Source of the DNA: Numida meleagris
Taxonomy: Eukaryota > Chordata > Aves > Galliformes > Numididae
DNA: 64,000 nt
Assembly (NCBI RefSeq): GCF_002078875.1
Contig: NC_034410.1
Location: 79,205,104-79,269,103 of the forward strand
Direction of reading: 5' to 3'
Below are positions 1 through 11,206 of this stretch, in pieces; the stretch's first letter is position 1, and every line of letters begins with the position of its first letter. A program made the position numbers and the translations under genes. The notes beneath the pieces are model-generated. The model searched no databases. It had not been told where the DNA came from and saw only the letters and a list, made by a program, of their open reading frames with translations.

Positions 1-244
1 AACACAGATGGTCAAAACGCTCCCTGTAAACTAATCTAAAGCATTCATCACCTCTGCATTTATGGACCACAAATATCAATGGAGCCCCAACACATCAAGG
101 ATGTGATGACTTGCCAAAAATGACTTAAAGGTTCTGAAAGGCTTTGGGAAGGAAGAAGTCTCTCTCACTAATTTACATTATTACTCCGAGTTCAGTTTTT
201 GTTTAGTATTTGACTTGCTGCTTTCCATTGTGTTGCTTGAAGGT

Positions 245-735
245 TGAGAGAAGTGATCCTTCTCTACTCAGCTCTGGTAAGGCCACACCTAGAGCACTGG
301 GGAAACCAGATCTGTATCCAGCACAAGAGAGCCAAAGGACATACTCAAGCATCTTTCAGGTGAAGAAAAGCAGAAAGACCTGGGAATATTCAGCCTGGAA
401 AGGAGAAAGCTCAGGGTGGGTCTTACCAATTAAATACCTGAGAGAGGGACTGAAGAGAAAGCCACACTCTTTTCAACAGTGGCCACTGACAGGACAAGAG
501 GGAGTAGAATTTCATGTAAGTCACTTCCATCTCAACACAAGAAAACACTTCTTTACAGTGAGGATAATCAAACACTGGAACAGGTTGCCCAGAAAAAAAA
601 AAGTCTCCACCTGTGGAGTTATTAAAAAATCTGAACACAGTTCCAGGCAACCTGCTTCTACCTGACCCTGCTTGAGCAGGAGGGTCAGACTAGATGATCT
701 CAAAAGGTCCTTTTTAACCTCAACAATTCTGGAAA
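245..735 (+). mobile_element. CR1 LINE, 3' part, degraded
   Basis: This is a 5'-truncated CR1 non-LTR retrotransposon in plus orientation. It begins in the end of the reverse-transcriptase ORF (the DNA matches the CR1 segment around 'ctctactcagctctggtaag'). It keeps the C-terminal block that translates as KHWNRLPR after a phenylalanine-rich stretch (about 550-590). It ends with the CR1 3' tail 'agatgatctcaaaaggtcc' near 690-715. The octamer end is decayed ('caacaattctgg'). Stops and indels break the frame, so it is dead. CR1 pieces are normally 5'-truncated and lack clear target duplications, as here. Confidence 0.85.
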
Positions 736-745
736 ATCAGTTAAG

Positions 746-1106
746 GGGAAGGGGGCTAGAAAAACCCTGAATATTATTTTGAGAAAGTTCCCCTCTCCAG
801 TAGGCAAAATAAGAAACTTGCATCTCACCATGGGTAACACTGCTACGCAATTAGCAAGTTACTTTAAAAGTTGTCTTAGCTTGTAACAGAGCATTAACAC
901 TGAGTTTTGAAAAACTCATGTGATTCATCCTAACTCTTCTCTACAGTTCATCTTTCCACTGTGAGTCCTTCACTTGCAAAAACCTCAAGAATCCACACAG
1001 CCTCCTTTTTCTCCTAACAGAGAGTGACTCACATTGTAGTAAGAATGTCTTCCAACAAGTTCTCTGGTTCACTGATGTCACTGGCTCTTCACCATTAAAT
1101 TGAAGC
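746..1106. other. Unannotated spacer
   Basis: Unique-looking AT-rich sequence between two CR1 pieces. I see no exon, RNA gene or repeat here. Confidence 0.5.
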
Positions 1107-1275
1107 CATAGAACAGTAGAAAGGTTTGGGCTGAAAGGGATCTTTAAAGATCAGCTAGTCCAAGTCCCTTACCAGGAGCAAGGACACATTCCAAGAGATC
1201 AGGCTGCTCAAAGCCCCATCTAATCTGATCTTCGGTACTTCCAGAGATGAGGCATCCATGACACTTTCTTATAAG
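1107..1275 (-). mobile_element. CR1 LINE 3' end, minus strand
   Basis: The plus strand reads as the reverse complement of a CR1 3' end: 'catagaacagtagaaaggtt', then the conserved pieces around 'aaagatcagctagtccaag' and 'caggctgctcaaagcccc'. Only the 3' untranslated region and the last few codons remain. It is diverged and lies back to back with the opposite-strand CR1 that follows, so the two are separate insertions. Confidence 0.85.
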
Positions 1276-1354
1276 CTTCCTGTAAGTATTGAAAGGCTGC
1301 AGTTAAGATCTGCCTGAAACTTTGATGGCAAGTTGCGTCAGCAGCATGACCTGG

Positions 1355-1795
1355 CAGCCCAAAGGGCCAACCATACCCTGGGGTGCACCAAGCCCAGCAC
1401 TGCCAGTGGGTGAGGGGAAGGGCTGCCCCCTCTGCTCCGCACTATGGAGTGTCACCTCCAGAACTGGGTGCAGGTTTGGGTGCCACAATATAAGAAGGAA
1501 ATAGAACTATTAGAGAGCATCCAATGGAGGCTTACAAAGTTGGTGAGGGATCTAGAGGGCAAGAACTATGAGGAGCAGCTGAGGGGCCTTGGTTTGTTCA
1601 GTCCATATCAGAGGAGGCTGAGGGGAGGCCTCATGGTGGCTGCAGCTCCTCACAGGAAGCAGAGGGGCAGTGCCGAGCTCCGCTGTGACAGTGCCTGAGG
1701 GAACAGCATGGAGCTGTGGCAGAGGAAGGTGGGGTGTCAGAAACAAGTTCTTCACCAGAGGCAGTCAGGCACTGCAACAGGCACTTTACAGAGAT
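1355..1795 (+). mobile_element. CR1 LINE, C-terminal pol region, degraded
   Basis: Plus-strand CR1 covering the stretch downstream of the reverse-transcriptase core. The translated pieces WVPQYKKEIELLESIQWR and EEQLRGLGLFSPYQRRLRGG correspond to the conserved CR1 blocks usually read as '[14 protein letters not shown]' and 'LRELGLFSLEKRRLRG'. It stops after 'ttcttcaccagaggcag', and the extreme 3' tail is missing. The short open frame here is a LINE fragment and not a host gene. Confidence 0.8.
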
Positions 1796-4590
1796 AAGGA
1801 AAGACAGAACAGTTCACACAGACACTACTCTAAATTTGGGTTTGAATTTAGAATTTCCATCCTAATAGCTGTGTACATTTGGGCTTCATGAACTGTTCCA
1901 TCCTAGAAAAGCCAAGAGTGGAATGAGTTTTTAGGTAGTGCATACATCATGAGTCTAAAAGCTGCTACACTACAACCACCACCACTTCCAAATGAGTGTA
2001 CTTCTATGAAAAATGTAGCACCTGTCTGCCGCTAATATCAAATACTTGCTGAAAAGACAGTGCCCAAGGGAAAAAACGTGTGCCAGCAAAGGGCTTCGTA
2101 GGGTATATCCAACCAGATCTCAAAGTCAGGCTGTTCTGGTTATTTCTGTCACTGAAGAGTTTAAGTCTGCTTGTAGACAGGATGCATCGCCCTGATCAAC
2201 GATTTCCTTTTATACTATACTCACAGTGGATTCTGTCTCCCTTGAATAGTTCTCCCCATACCCACAACTCAAGAGAGAATTCAAACAGGGCCAGTAGGAA
2301 AACTGTTGTCCAAGAAGATCATCCAATTCAGCAGATGGCATGAGAATTGGAAAGACTTGGCATAGGACAAGTTCAGAAGCATACAGTTCAGCAAGTATAC
2401 AGAAAGAAAGGTAGTAATGTGACATCTGTTTACTTGACAATTATTACTTGTTATAATAGCCACTGGTTTGAGAGAACAATGATGGCAAACAAAACTACTT
2501 CGCCATGGCCAGCTTTAGGCTGCAAAGAGCACTCCTGTCCAGCAGGCAGTGAGAGGATAAATAAAGTTCAGTACTCATAGAAGGATTGCTTGGCAACCTC
2601 ATAGTTCCTAAAGAGATCTCAGTTTCACCATTCAGGAAAAAGATCTCCATTCCTAGATTTCCCTAGGTAAAGAGTCACAACTGTTACATTTTGGACATGT
2701 CCAGGAGCAGGTCTAGGTTCCAAAAAAAACAATCCTTACTTCTTAGCCTGCTTTCCTACAGAAGGAGGCTTATGCAATCACCCTGTAACCAAGCCATTTG
2801 GCAAACTTCATGCAAGCTTGACAGAAGCAGAGGTCTCAGGAGTTACCTTTCCCATTTGTGCAAACAGCAGGCTTGGTGGGCACATGTAAGGAATGTGGCA
2901 CTCTGAACCTACACTGGTACATTCAATATATAAGAATCCTTTATAAATGCTGCTGACAAAAATGGTTTTGTCAGAGCTCACAATGTGTTCAACAAAGAAT
3001 CATGAGACAAACCCAAAGACAAGTGGGCTTCCTTAGTCCTAGCTTTCACAGAATTTTGGGCTTAACATGAAGAAAAGCACTTCCATTGCCCACTAACAAA
3101 GTTCGCATAGAGATTTAGAATAAGGAGGCCCAGGAACACAGCGAACTACCATCCCCAATAGTTTATGCCTGAAATCAGCCCAAGCAAATCTCAAGCTTCC
3201 GTGGTATACTGTGCAGAAACCGGCAAGGTTTTTTCCTTACATTGTTCGCTGCAACCACTGAAGTTTGTACCTGACCAAATACTTAGGTGCATCCTAAAAA
3301 TGCACTCCACAGGTCATCAAAGAGGCACCCATCCACCTCCCACCTCCCAAGCTTCCAGCACTACTTCACCTCTGAAAAAGAAGTCCTTGAGTGTATTACC
3401 CCCACACTCCATCTCCCACAAGAGAGCTCTTTGGTTTAAGGCAGAGTTCTGCCTACAAACCTGTCCTCATTTCACACATCACTGTAAACCTCTATGCCCA
3501 GCAGAGATGGGGATACAACAGCAGGGAGATGTGACAGCATTGTCCCATCCCATGCCACACTGTGCAGGAGTCCACTCAGTTCCACAGCCGTGTGTGCAGC
3601 GGTAAGCTGCCCATTCCTTGCTGTCTAGAGGGACATCTGTTAGTTCAATACTGTCAGAAAACAAGCTCCCAGCACAATGCTCTCCTGTTGCTGGCAGAAA
3701 CGGCACATGACCCAGCTATGCCTTTCCTCTGCCAGCTGGGAACTCCCCACGTCGGAAGAATCACTTTGCCAAAGAGATCCAGATACTTTTAGCCCATTTA
3801 TACCCAGAGTGCTGCTGAGAACGCAACCAAAGATTTCTAAAACCTTTGTGACAATTCTTGCTAGAGTCAGAGCCATTTAGGTACTTGCAAGATAGAGAAT
3901 TGCAAATGTTTGTTTTATTCACAAAACACATGGTATGGTCTTAAGCAGAACCATGAAGCAAAGATCCATTTGCATTTAGGCAGTGCTTCTGGACTATACA
4001 ATAAAAACATATAGAAGTACACTACTGAAATCCAGGTGTGGCCATATCTAAGGATGAAAGCCAACTCACACAGCAGTAAGGGAGGGGATATTTTGATTAA
4101 CAAAACCAAGGAAAGCCATGAAGTACCACAAGATCTTTAATAGGTAGCCAGGGCAAACAAGACCTACTTTAAGAACAAATAAAGTCCAAGCGAAGAAAAT
4201 AAATCAGAGCATAAAATGTTAAAATGACCACTGTAAGAAGCATTAGGGTCCGCTGCTCTGTCCATTTACCACTTGGAACAAGGCTACCAAACACTGCTCT
4301 CCAGGCTTTACTGTTTGCTCTGCGCTGCATAGAATTTTAAAGCGTTCTGGTTCAGAGAAAGCAAGCCCTCAGTATCAGCACGTAACCATGCAAAGCCAGC
4401 CAGAGGAGCACAGCTCCTGCTCAGCTCTGCTCTCCTGCCGTGCCGTCAGGCAAGTCCTCCGGACAGAGCAGCACGCTGGCAGCCCAGTACCCTTCCAGCC
4501 CTGGGACAGCCGGGAAGCACAGCCAGAGCTGTCACATCAACTTCCCAGCACACATCCCTTTTCCACACAGGTTTTCTAATCTCCATATGC
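1796..4590. other. Unannotated interval
   Basis: About 2.8 kb of moderately AT-rich sequence left of the CpG island. It has several short open frames, the longest of 146 codons at 3165-3605, but none has convincing splice sites or a recognisable protein motif. AATAAA hexamers occur near 4176 and 4198 on the plus strand, without an associated coding region. If the CpG-island gene runs leftward, this would be its first intron. Confidence 0.4.
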
Positions 4591-4608
4591 TTTTTTTTTT
4601 TTTTTTTT
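4591..4608. repeat. Poly-T tract (T18)
   Basis: Eighteen consecutive T residues immediately upstream of a probable old CR1 remnant. It could be a decayed insertion tail on the minus strand, but no partner element is visible on its left. Confidence 0.9.
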
Positions 4609-4611
4609 AAC

Positions 4612-4705
4612 CTGTCCTCATAACTCACTCCTTTTAATCCCAGGATTAGCCTCGCTGCCCTTCTCCATACCTTTTCTGGTGCTCTAAGTACAATGAGCCT
4701 CCGGA
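4612..4705 (-). mobile_element. Possible old CR1 remnant
   Basis: The run 'cctcataactcactcctttt' followed by 'ggattagcctcgctgccctt' resembles the reverse complement of the block found in older CR1 families (tcctcgtagctcattcctctaa-type). The match is short and diverged, so it rests on pattern similarity only. Confidence 0.4.
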
Positions 4706-5533
4706 TGCAGGAATAGGTCGAGCTGGAGCGTTAGGGCATCACTGCTGGACGCCCCACCAAGTCTTTGTTAAAGCGAGGAACTGCTCAGCACCTTTATGGG
4801 GCATCACGCTCCATCCCAATGAGGTGGCTCCCCACATCCCACCACCTCCGTGCTGGTTGGTCCCCCTTTCCCTTGCCAAATTCACTCTTTCCTAGGGAAA
4901 AGTGAGCCACGTTCTTGGGGCTGTTTGAGAAAACCCCCATCAGTGCCGCTCTGACACACTAGCAGCACATGTTCCCGCTTCGACAAATAGGAACGCTTTC
5001 GGCAGACCACCACTTCAGATGGAGCAGGGCTCCGGGCTGCTGAATCAGCACTTTCCGTCCTGCTGGCAGTACGGAGTTATGCGAGGCTTCAAAGGAGAGC
5101 AGGGATAAAGGGGGGCGGGGGCGCTGGCACTTCAGCAGCACAAGTGGGCAGGAGGATTCTGCACGAGTTCGCCTGCCAAACCCATTAACTGCAAACTGTG
5201 CTTACAGAGATGCCACAGCGGCGTTCCCGCAGTTACACGAGGAGAAAACCGCGTGCTCGGAGGGCTCCAAGGGCCCCACAGCCGCCGGCAGCGGGCAGCA
5301 CGTCACGGGCAGCGCGGCCACGAGTTACCGGGACAGGTCCGCAGCCCGCTCCCACGCCGAGGCCGGCTCGGGCCGTTGCCCGCGGGCACGGGGCTCGGCG
5401 AGGGACGCCGGCGGCCCCAGGAAAAGGAAGTCTGCTCCCCTCCTCCTCCTCCTTCCCCGGCCTCTGCCGCCGAGGAGCCGGCAAAGCCGCCCCGCGGCCC
5501 CGGCGTTGTCCCCCGGCTCCCCCTGGCCCTTAC

Positions 5534-5678
5534 CTGCAGGGCTGCCGGCCAGCACCCGCCCGCCCGCGGCCCGCCGAGTTCCGGGGCTCGGAGGAAGGGG
5601 TCGTGCGCGGCGGCGGCGGGGATGCGGGGGATCTTCGGGGCGGCGGGGCTCCCGCAAAGCACGCGCTCCGGAAAGCAA
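5534..5678 (-). other. Candidate first-exon segment ending at a strong donor
   Basis: On the minus strand the sequence CCCTGCAG/GTAAGGGCC puts a near-consensus splice donor directly after base 5534. A transcript starting in the island and reading leftward could splice here. The right boundary given is only the edge of the A-rich block, since the true start cannot be seen. No convincing initiator codon context or protein motif is visible, so this may be untranslated. Confidence 0.4.
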
Positions 5679-5766
5679 AAACTTAGAACAAAATTAAAAA
5701 GAAAAAAAAAATCTTAGCAACAACAACAAAAAAATTAAAATTAAAAATATAAAAACAAAAACACAC
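5679..5766. repeat. A-rich block inside the CpG island
   Basis: About 90 bases are almost pure A with scattered T, C and G (including a run of ten A near 5701-5711 and 'caacaacaac'). They are set between GC-rich halves of the island. The shift in composition is abrupt on both sides. Confidence 0.9.
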
Positions 5767-5795
5767 CCAGCGCGCACGGGGACCTCCGCGCCTAC

Positions 5796-5944
5796 CTAAG
5801 GCGCCCCCGGGCTGCGGGAGGGCTCTGAGGAGAAAACTTCTGCCCGCACCGCCGCCGCTGCCTCCACTGCTGCTGCCGCCGCCGCTCCCGCTGCTAACGG
5901 CGCCCCGTCGCCGCCGCGCGCTCGCCCCGCGCCCAGCTGACTCC
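5796..5944 (-). other. Candidate untranslated first exon, minus strand
   Basis: On the minus strand CGCCTTAG/GTAGGCGC gives a plausible donor after base 5796. The preceding GC-rich run is rich in GGC triplets (about 5845-5895). The frame that crosses it meets a stop exactly at the donor (TAG), which fits 5' untranslated sequence better than coding. The exon start is hidden in the assembly gap. It would be an alternative to the donor at 5534. Confidence 0.4.
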
Positions 5945-6054
5945 NNNNNNNNNNNNNNNNNNNNNNNNNNNNNNNNNNNNNNNNNNNNNNNNNNNNNNNN
6001 NNNNNNNNNNNNNNNNNNNNNNNNNNNNNNNNNNNNNNNNNNNNNNNNNNNNNN
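5945..6054. other. Assembly gap (110 N)
   Basis: 110 undetermined bases in the most GC-rich part of the island, a typical failure point in avian assemblies. The start of any leftward or rightward transcript may lie in it, and the true length is unknown. Confidence 1.
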
Positions 6055-6660
6055 CGCCGCCGAGGGCAGGGGTCGGGTGCCCGCCCCGCCGCAGCGCCGT
6101 TCGGTGTGGGGACCGGAGCGCGGGGTCGGGGCCAGTGGGCCTCGAACGAAAGCACGCGCACAGGTAGCGCGGGAGCGTGCTTTGCAGGAGCCGAAGGGAC
6201 GCCCCGGGGCATCTGCGAGTGTGGAGCTGTTCGGGAACTCTTTCTGCGACCTCGTTCTTTGCGCCCTGTGCTCGCTTTCCCCCTCACACCTGTCCCGGCG
6301 GCCTGGGGACGGGCTGCCGGATTGCTTCTCCGTGCCGCGAAGCGCCGCGACCGTCCCGCTGCCAGCCGCTCTGCGGGCTGCTCCTGCCGGCTGCGCTCGG
6401 TGCGCGCTCCCTGGGTGTCACCTCCGAGCCCCGCCGGAGCTCCGAGCGATCACAGACCGTGAAAAAGCTTCTATGAGAGCAAAGTTGGGCGCTTCTCTCA
6501 GAGCATCGCCGACCTCAGCGCAAGCCGAGGTGCTCCACGAGCAGAGTATTCCCTCTTGCAGAGCGGCCAGCGTTATGGAAGGAACCGAGGGGAAGCAGGA
6601 GGAACCTCCGCACGCTTCCCCCGAAGCCATACGGGCGCATCCCAGTGGCAGCGCGGGGCT

Positions 6661-8504
6661 GAGCTCTTCAGCCCGGTGTGTTTGGAAATGTAACGTGATA
6701 CAACACCTGCCTTGCTCTCGTTCTGCCTTCCTCCGTAGCTGTACCTTGCCGTACTTAATGGTTTTGCTACCAGCCCTCTCTCCCCATCCCTGCGTTTTCA
6801 GCTCTTCCTCCTGCCAGCAGCTCTGTACCTTTCCGTTTCCTCACACACAGCACACCAGCCCATCTCTGGCTGCTCCCGACACTTCTCTGCCTTTGGCCAC
6901 CTCCCTGCTGTCCACGCAGTGCTGGCATTCATGCCGTCCCATCCTACTGCCATGTCGTGGCCCCCGGTCACCTCTGTTGTCCCAACATCACCTCAGCCTG
7001 CCCTGACTTTCCACCAGCCGTTGTTCGTGCTCTGGAGATGGAGTCACCTCCGACCTGTCCAGTGCCAGAACCTGCATGCCTGGCATCACGGCCACACCTG
7101 CTCGCATTAGACTCCATCACATACAGAGTATAAACACTACCTGTAGGATCTGGCCAGGGTCTGCGCCATGGATTTTGCCATCGCCAGTTTGTGCTTCTCT
7201 CCTGCTGTGGGCATGGCCTAAGACTTCAGTGCCCACCTGTGTTGCGTATTGCTTAATACTCTTTGCCCCGGCACATCCTTTGGCTGCATAATGACATGGA
7301 TATGCTTTGTTGTCATCAGTATTTCCACCCCAGAGGATCACCCTTCAGTCTGGCATTATGGGGAGTTCTCCAAGAAGGGTGTGTGGAAGAACAGGCACTG
7401 CACAGCTACACTGGCGCAGCCATCAGTCAACCAGTCAGTCAACCATTCAGACGCCTCAGTGTTGCACTCAGAGTTCCTGGCGTCCAAAATACCCCTCTTC
7501 TTTCCCAAAATTCTGATATCTCGGCCTGACAAGCACTTCATATACGAAACCTTAACACCAGAGCCTGCCGTTAGGAACGCATGCACTACATCCAGTGCTG
7601 GAGCGATACCAGAAGGGTAGAGCTCAGGTGTTTTGGAACCATCCCACAGGCAGCCCCTGGCGGGCTTCCAGAATGCTCTTCCTTTAAGCGCGCTCACTGT
7701 GCCTCTGGAGAAGACTGCTGATCCATCAGTTAATCGTATTGAGTAAGTACCTAAAATTAACTTTTAAATTATTAATGCATGAGAGCATATCCGTTTGCCA
7801 TGCACATTATTTTAAAGGATTACAGTGTGTACACTGAGTGCCATTAGCGTTACGTTCTGAAGACAGCAAATTGACTTGTATGGAAATCTGAAGAGTTGAT
7901 GGATTCCTCCACCAATGCTTTTGACAACGATAAAACGTTACGTTCAATTGAATTATTATTAAGCATGTGTCTGTATTTTAATTTCTTTCTGATGCATGCA
8001 AACCAAGAGACTGTGAAGCCATCATCGTACAAAATTTTTTCATTTTGCGGTGGGTTAAAAATACAGAGATATGTGAGCATTGAAAATGTTCCTCTGACAA
8101 ACAACAACACTAGGAAAGATATGTTTAGTTTCCTAGACTACAGCTGTGTCGTTCAAGACAAAACTGTGCTGCCATAAAATTGTTTATCAAAAATAGTACC
8201 ATTAAACCTGTTAAATGTAGAAGTCACAATACATCCTTTCCATGGCCGCAAAGGACACACCTGCGGCAGTTGTCTTCTTTTCACTTAACTTACAGTGTTT
8301 TGAAAAATCCTACAGCATGCCATATTGTGAACATAAGGACCTGGAAAGCCAACATCTTCTCTAATAATTGTGATTTTCTGCAAAAAATAATGATGTCAAT
8401 AATGTTCTGTGTAAACATCATTTCTACTCAAGGGCAGACAAAAAAAGTAAGCAGAAATGTTAGTGCGGATGCTGCGGTGCCTTCCGGGCTTCTGTGCTTG
8501 GGAA
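6661..8504. other. Unannotated interval right of the CpG island
   Basis: GC content falls gradually from about 6.7 kb to ordinary values. Short runs such as the duplicated 'cagtcaac' near 7425-7445 are present. I see no coding exon or known repeat. Confidence 0.4.
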
Positions 8505-8807
8505 TTTTCATAGACTCATTGATTATCCTGAGTTGGAAGGGGCCCATAGGGATCACTGAGTCCAACTCCTGGCTCCACACAGCACTACCCAAATAGCTGA
8601 GCATATGACTGAAAGCATTTCCAGATGCTTCTTGAACTCCGGCAGCTTGGTGCCATGGCCACTGCCCTGCAGAGCCTGTTCCAGTGGCCGATCACCTTCT
8701 GGAGAAGAACCATTTCCTAACACCCAACCTGACTCTCCCCTGCTGCAGCTTCCTGACCTTCCCTCAAGTTCTACCACTGGTCACCAGAGAGAGGAGATCA
8801 GCACCAG
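8505..8807 (-). mobile_element. CR1 LINE 3' part, minus strand
   Basis: The plus strand reads as the reverse complement of a CR1 of the 'tcctgagttggaaggggccc' type. It runs through 'cttcttgaactccggcagc' and 'gcctgttccagtggccgatc' to 'ctggtcaccagagagaggag'. It holds the 3' untranslated region plus the last part of the pol ORF and is 5'-truncated on the right. The plus strand of its right edge contains CACCAG/GTGAGTTT, a chance splice donor. Confidence 0.9.
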
Positions 8808-11150
8808 GTGAGTTTGTCCCATCTTCCTGTCTTTTTCTGTGCAATAGTTAAGGCAGGGGGCAGAGACGGCTGGCTGCGTGGGCCATATGGAGGATGCAAC
8901 GTTCTGGAGACCCTCTGCCCCACTCAGGACATGAGGGCAGAAGGGAATGGGGCTGAAGGCCCCTGGAGGCTGGAGAGGGCCTGGATGCTGTGTGGCTGCT
9001 CGGTGTGGAGCCTGTGTTGTGGCTGGGCTGAGCTTCTCAATGTGTTCTACTGCTTGTTACTCTTGAAACATCAGGAAAGAATGGGAAAAGTCCCCTTTGC
9101 CATTTTTACTTGTCAGAAAACTTACATTAAATTTCTCATGTGTTAGGGCTTTGGAAACAAGTCCAAAATACAAGCCAAATCCTGGCATTCTCTATCTACG
9201 CATATTTAGCGCTACATTTAGGGCTCGAGACCTCATGATAAATGCAGTTAAAGTTCAAGTACAGTGGACTTAGTTTGCTTTGCGCTGAGACTTAAACTCT
9301 GCAGGGTGACTTTCCTTCCTGGAGCTTATCCAAAGGACACTAAGCTTTGCAATTCAGCTAGCTCCACTAGAGAAAGAGGTCATTTTTAACTTATTAAATT
9401 GAATTACAAAAACTCTCTAACAATGTTTTCTTTAGAAATAGCCTTAGATTTCATGCATCATCTGAGAACGAGCATAATTTTCTTTTCCATCACGTTGATT
9501 TAGGAAATGAAAGTCCAATAGTATAAGATCTGAAGAAGAGAGATCAGAATCTGGCCACCACTTTCATTCTCAAAGGCACTTTCATGAAAGCGTTATATGA
9601 AAGTCAGCACTGAGCATCATCTTTAACTAGTATCAATGCATTCATAAAAGCCTTCAGCGATGAAAAAAAGGGTCAACATGGTCATTATTACCTAGTAGGT
9701 ATATAAGCAAAAATGCTGACCAACCTTTCAAATGGTAATATGTCTCTTTTGTCAAAGAGGAGGCTTTTCACCTTAAATAGACAGGAAATCTGCATCTGAA
9801 TTTGCAACAAGGTTAAATCTGCAACAAAACCAAGTTAAAATTAATACGTCGTTGCTTTTACTACAGATGAAGCAAATGCTTCAAGTATTTTTAAAAGCTA
9901 TCTGGAAAAAAATAAAAGCCTCTTTAATGTTAAGATATGGAAAAGACACATTCTCCTTCCTTTCTGTCTACATCTTTCATTCTCATTGTACTTCTTTTAT
10001 TACTGTGTGGTGGAGATTGAAAGCTGAAAGGGGAAAGGAAAATGCTCAGAAAAAACCCTAAACGTGTTTATAAAAACATTCACTAAGTATAGCTGTATGA
10101 GCTAAACGATATAGATTGTATTTCAGTGCTCAACAAAAAAAAAATTGACATTTTCAAAACTTTACATTTATTCTGTTCTGTTTTCACTTGACCCAGCCAA
10201 AACTCTACCAAGTACGTTAGTTTCAGAAGTTTAGATAATTTGTTTCCTGCCCAGCTATCAGCAGGATTTCTTAACACTAGTTGAGAATAGAAAAGGCTTT
10301 TTCTGTAGTCTTTTTTTTTTTTAAAGATTAACAACAGGAAAATAAGAGCTACGGCAGAACCATAACTGAATAAACTCACTGTGTTCATAGGCTGCATTAT
10401 GGAGATCTACTTTTTGTTGCTAGGTAAGTTATATCTCTATTTACAGCTTTTTCAAAAGGCTGAATAGTCAGGGACATTTTGTAATTTGAGATGGAGTTGT
10501 GAGCTCCAGTGAAAGATATGTGCTCGCTCTTGGCTGTACAAAATAGAGCAGTTACACAAGGTGGTAGAAAGGAGAAGGGAATTCTAAGAGAGATTGATGA
10601 TCCAAACAGAAGCTGTATTAAAAAAACAAATGCATTTAGCCCACCGTTCTACAAAAACACATCTGTTCCAAGTGCTAGCTGACAATTAACACACTGCCTA
10701 ATTCAATGTTAATGACGATATATTACTGTATTCTCTCAGTTCTGATCTAGAAAGCTGAGTATGTTTGGACATCAAAGATGTTAAGTGAAATGACACATTA
10801 AAAGTATTTCTCTTTTTCCAAATCAAAGTCAGCTGCTTTCCAGATGCATAATTTTTCAACTGGAATGCCAGATAACACTAGATGGGAAGAAAAATTCAAA
10901 ATTATACCGTGATAGGAGGAGATTCAGTTCAAGCTATACTATATATTCTTATTTTTGACAAGAGAAATTGGGATTAATTCAAAACATGCCATGCTCATTC
11001 ACAGCTTCACCACCGAGGAGGAGAGAACACAACGAGTGCTGTGACTCAGAATGAAATCCAGCCACACTGAAGTCAGTGGCACAGCTCTCCGTGAGTTTAG
11101 CACAACCATGATTTCATCTCAAGTCTTTTCTTGGTTCCTGGAGGGGAAAT

Positions 11151-11206
11151 AAGAATAAAGACAAAAAAAAGAAAAAAGAAAAAGAAAACAGCAACAAAAA
11201 AACATC
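11151..11206. repeat. A-rich low-complexity tract
   Basis: Alternating short A runs separated by single G or C, with no CpG. This is simple low-complexity DNA. Confidence 0.85.

Larger units (their letters stand above)
5190..6660. promoter_or_regulatory. CpG island, probable promoter
   Basis: About 1.4 kb is strongly GC-rich and dense in CpG, in sharp contrast with the AT-rich flanks. It includes GGC/GCC runs around 5610-5640 and 5840-5940. In warm-blooded vertebrates such islands usually mark the promoter and first exon of a gene. Two splice donors read on the minus strand inside it, at 5534 and 5796. The long frames seen here in both directions are what stop-poor GC-rich DNA gives and are not evidence of coding. 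The island is interrupted by an A-rich block (5679-5766) and by an assembly gap. Confidence 0.85.

Noticed and set aside
5796..6287. 163-codon minus-strand frame across the gap
   Set aside because: It runs through 110 N, ends at a stop inside the splice donor, and is of simple alanine-rich composition. Better explained as 5' untranslated sequence.
6077..7006. 309-codon plus-strand frame starting in the CpG island
   Set aside because: Stop-poor GC-rich sequence gives long frames by chance. No motif or splice support is seen, and the right half is ordinary non-coding in texture.
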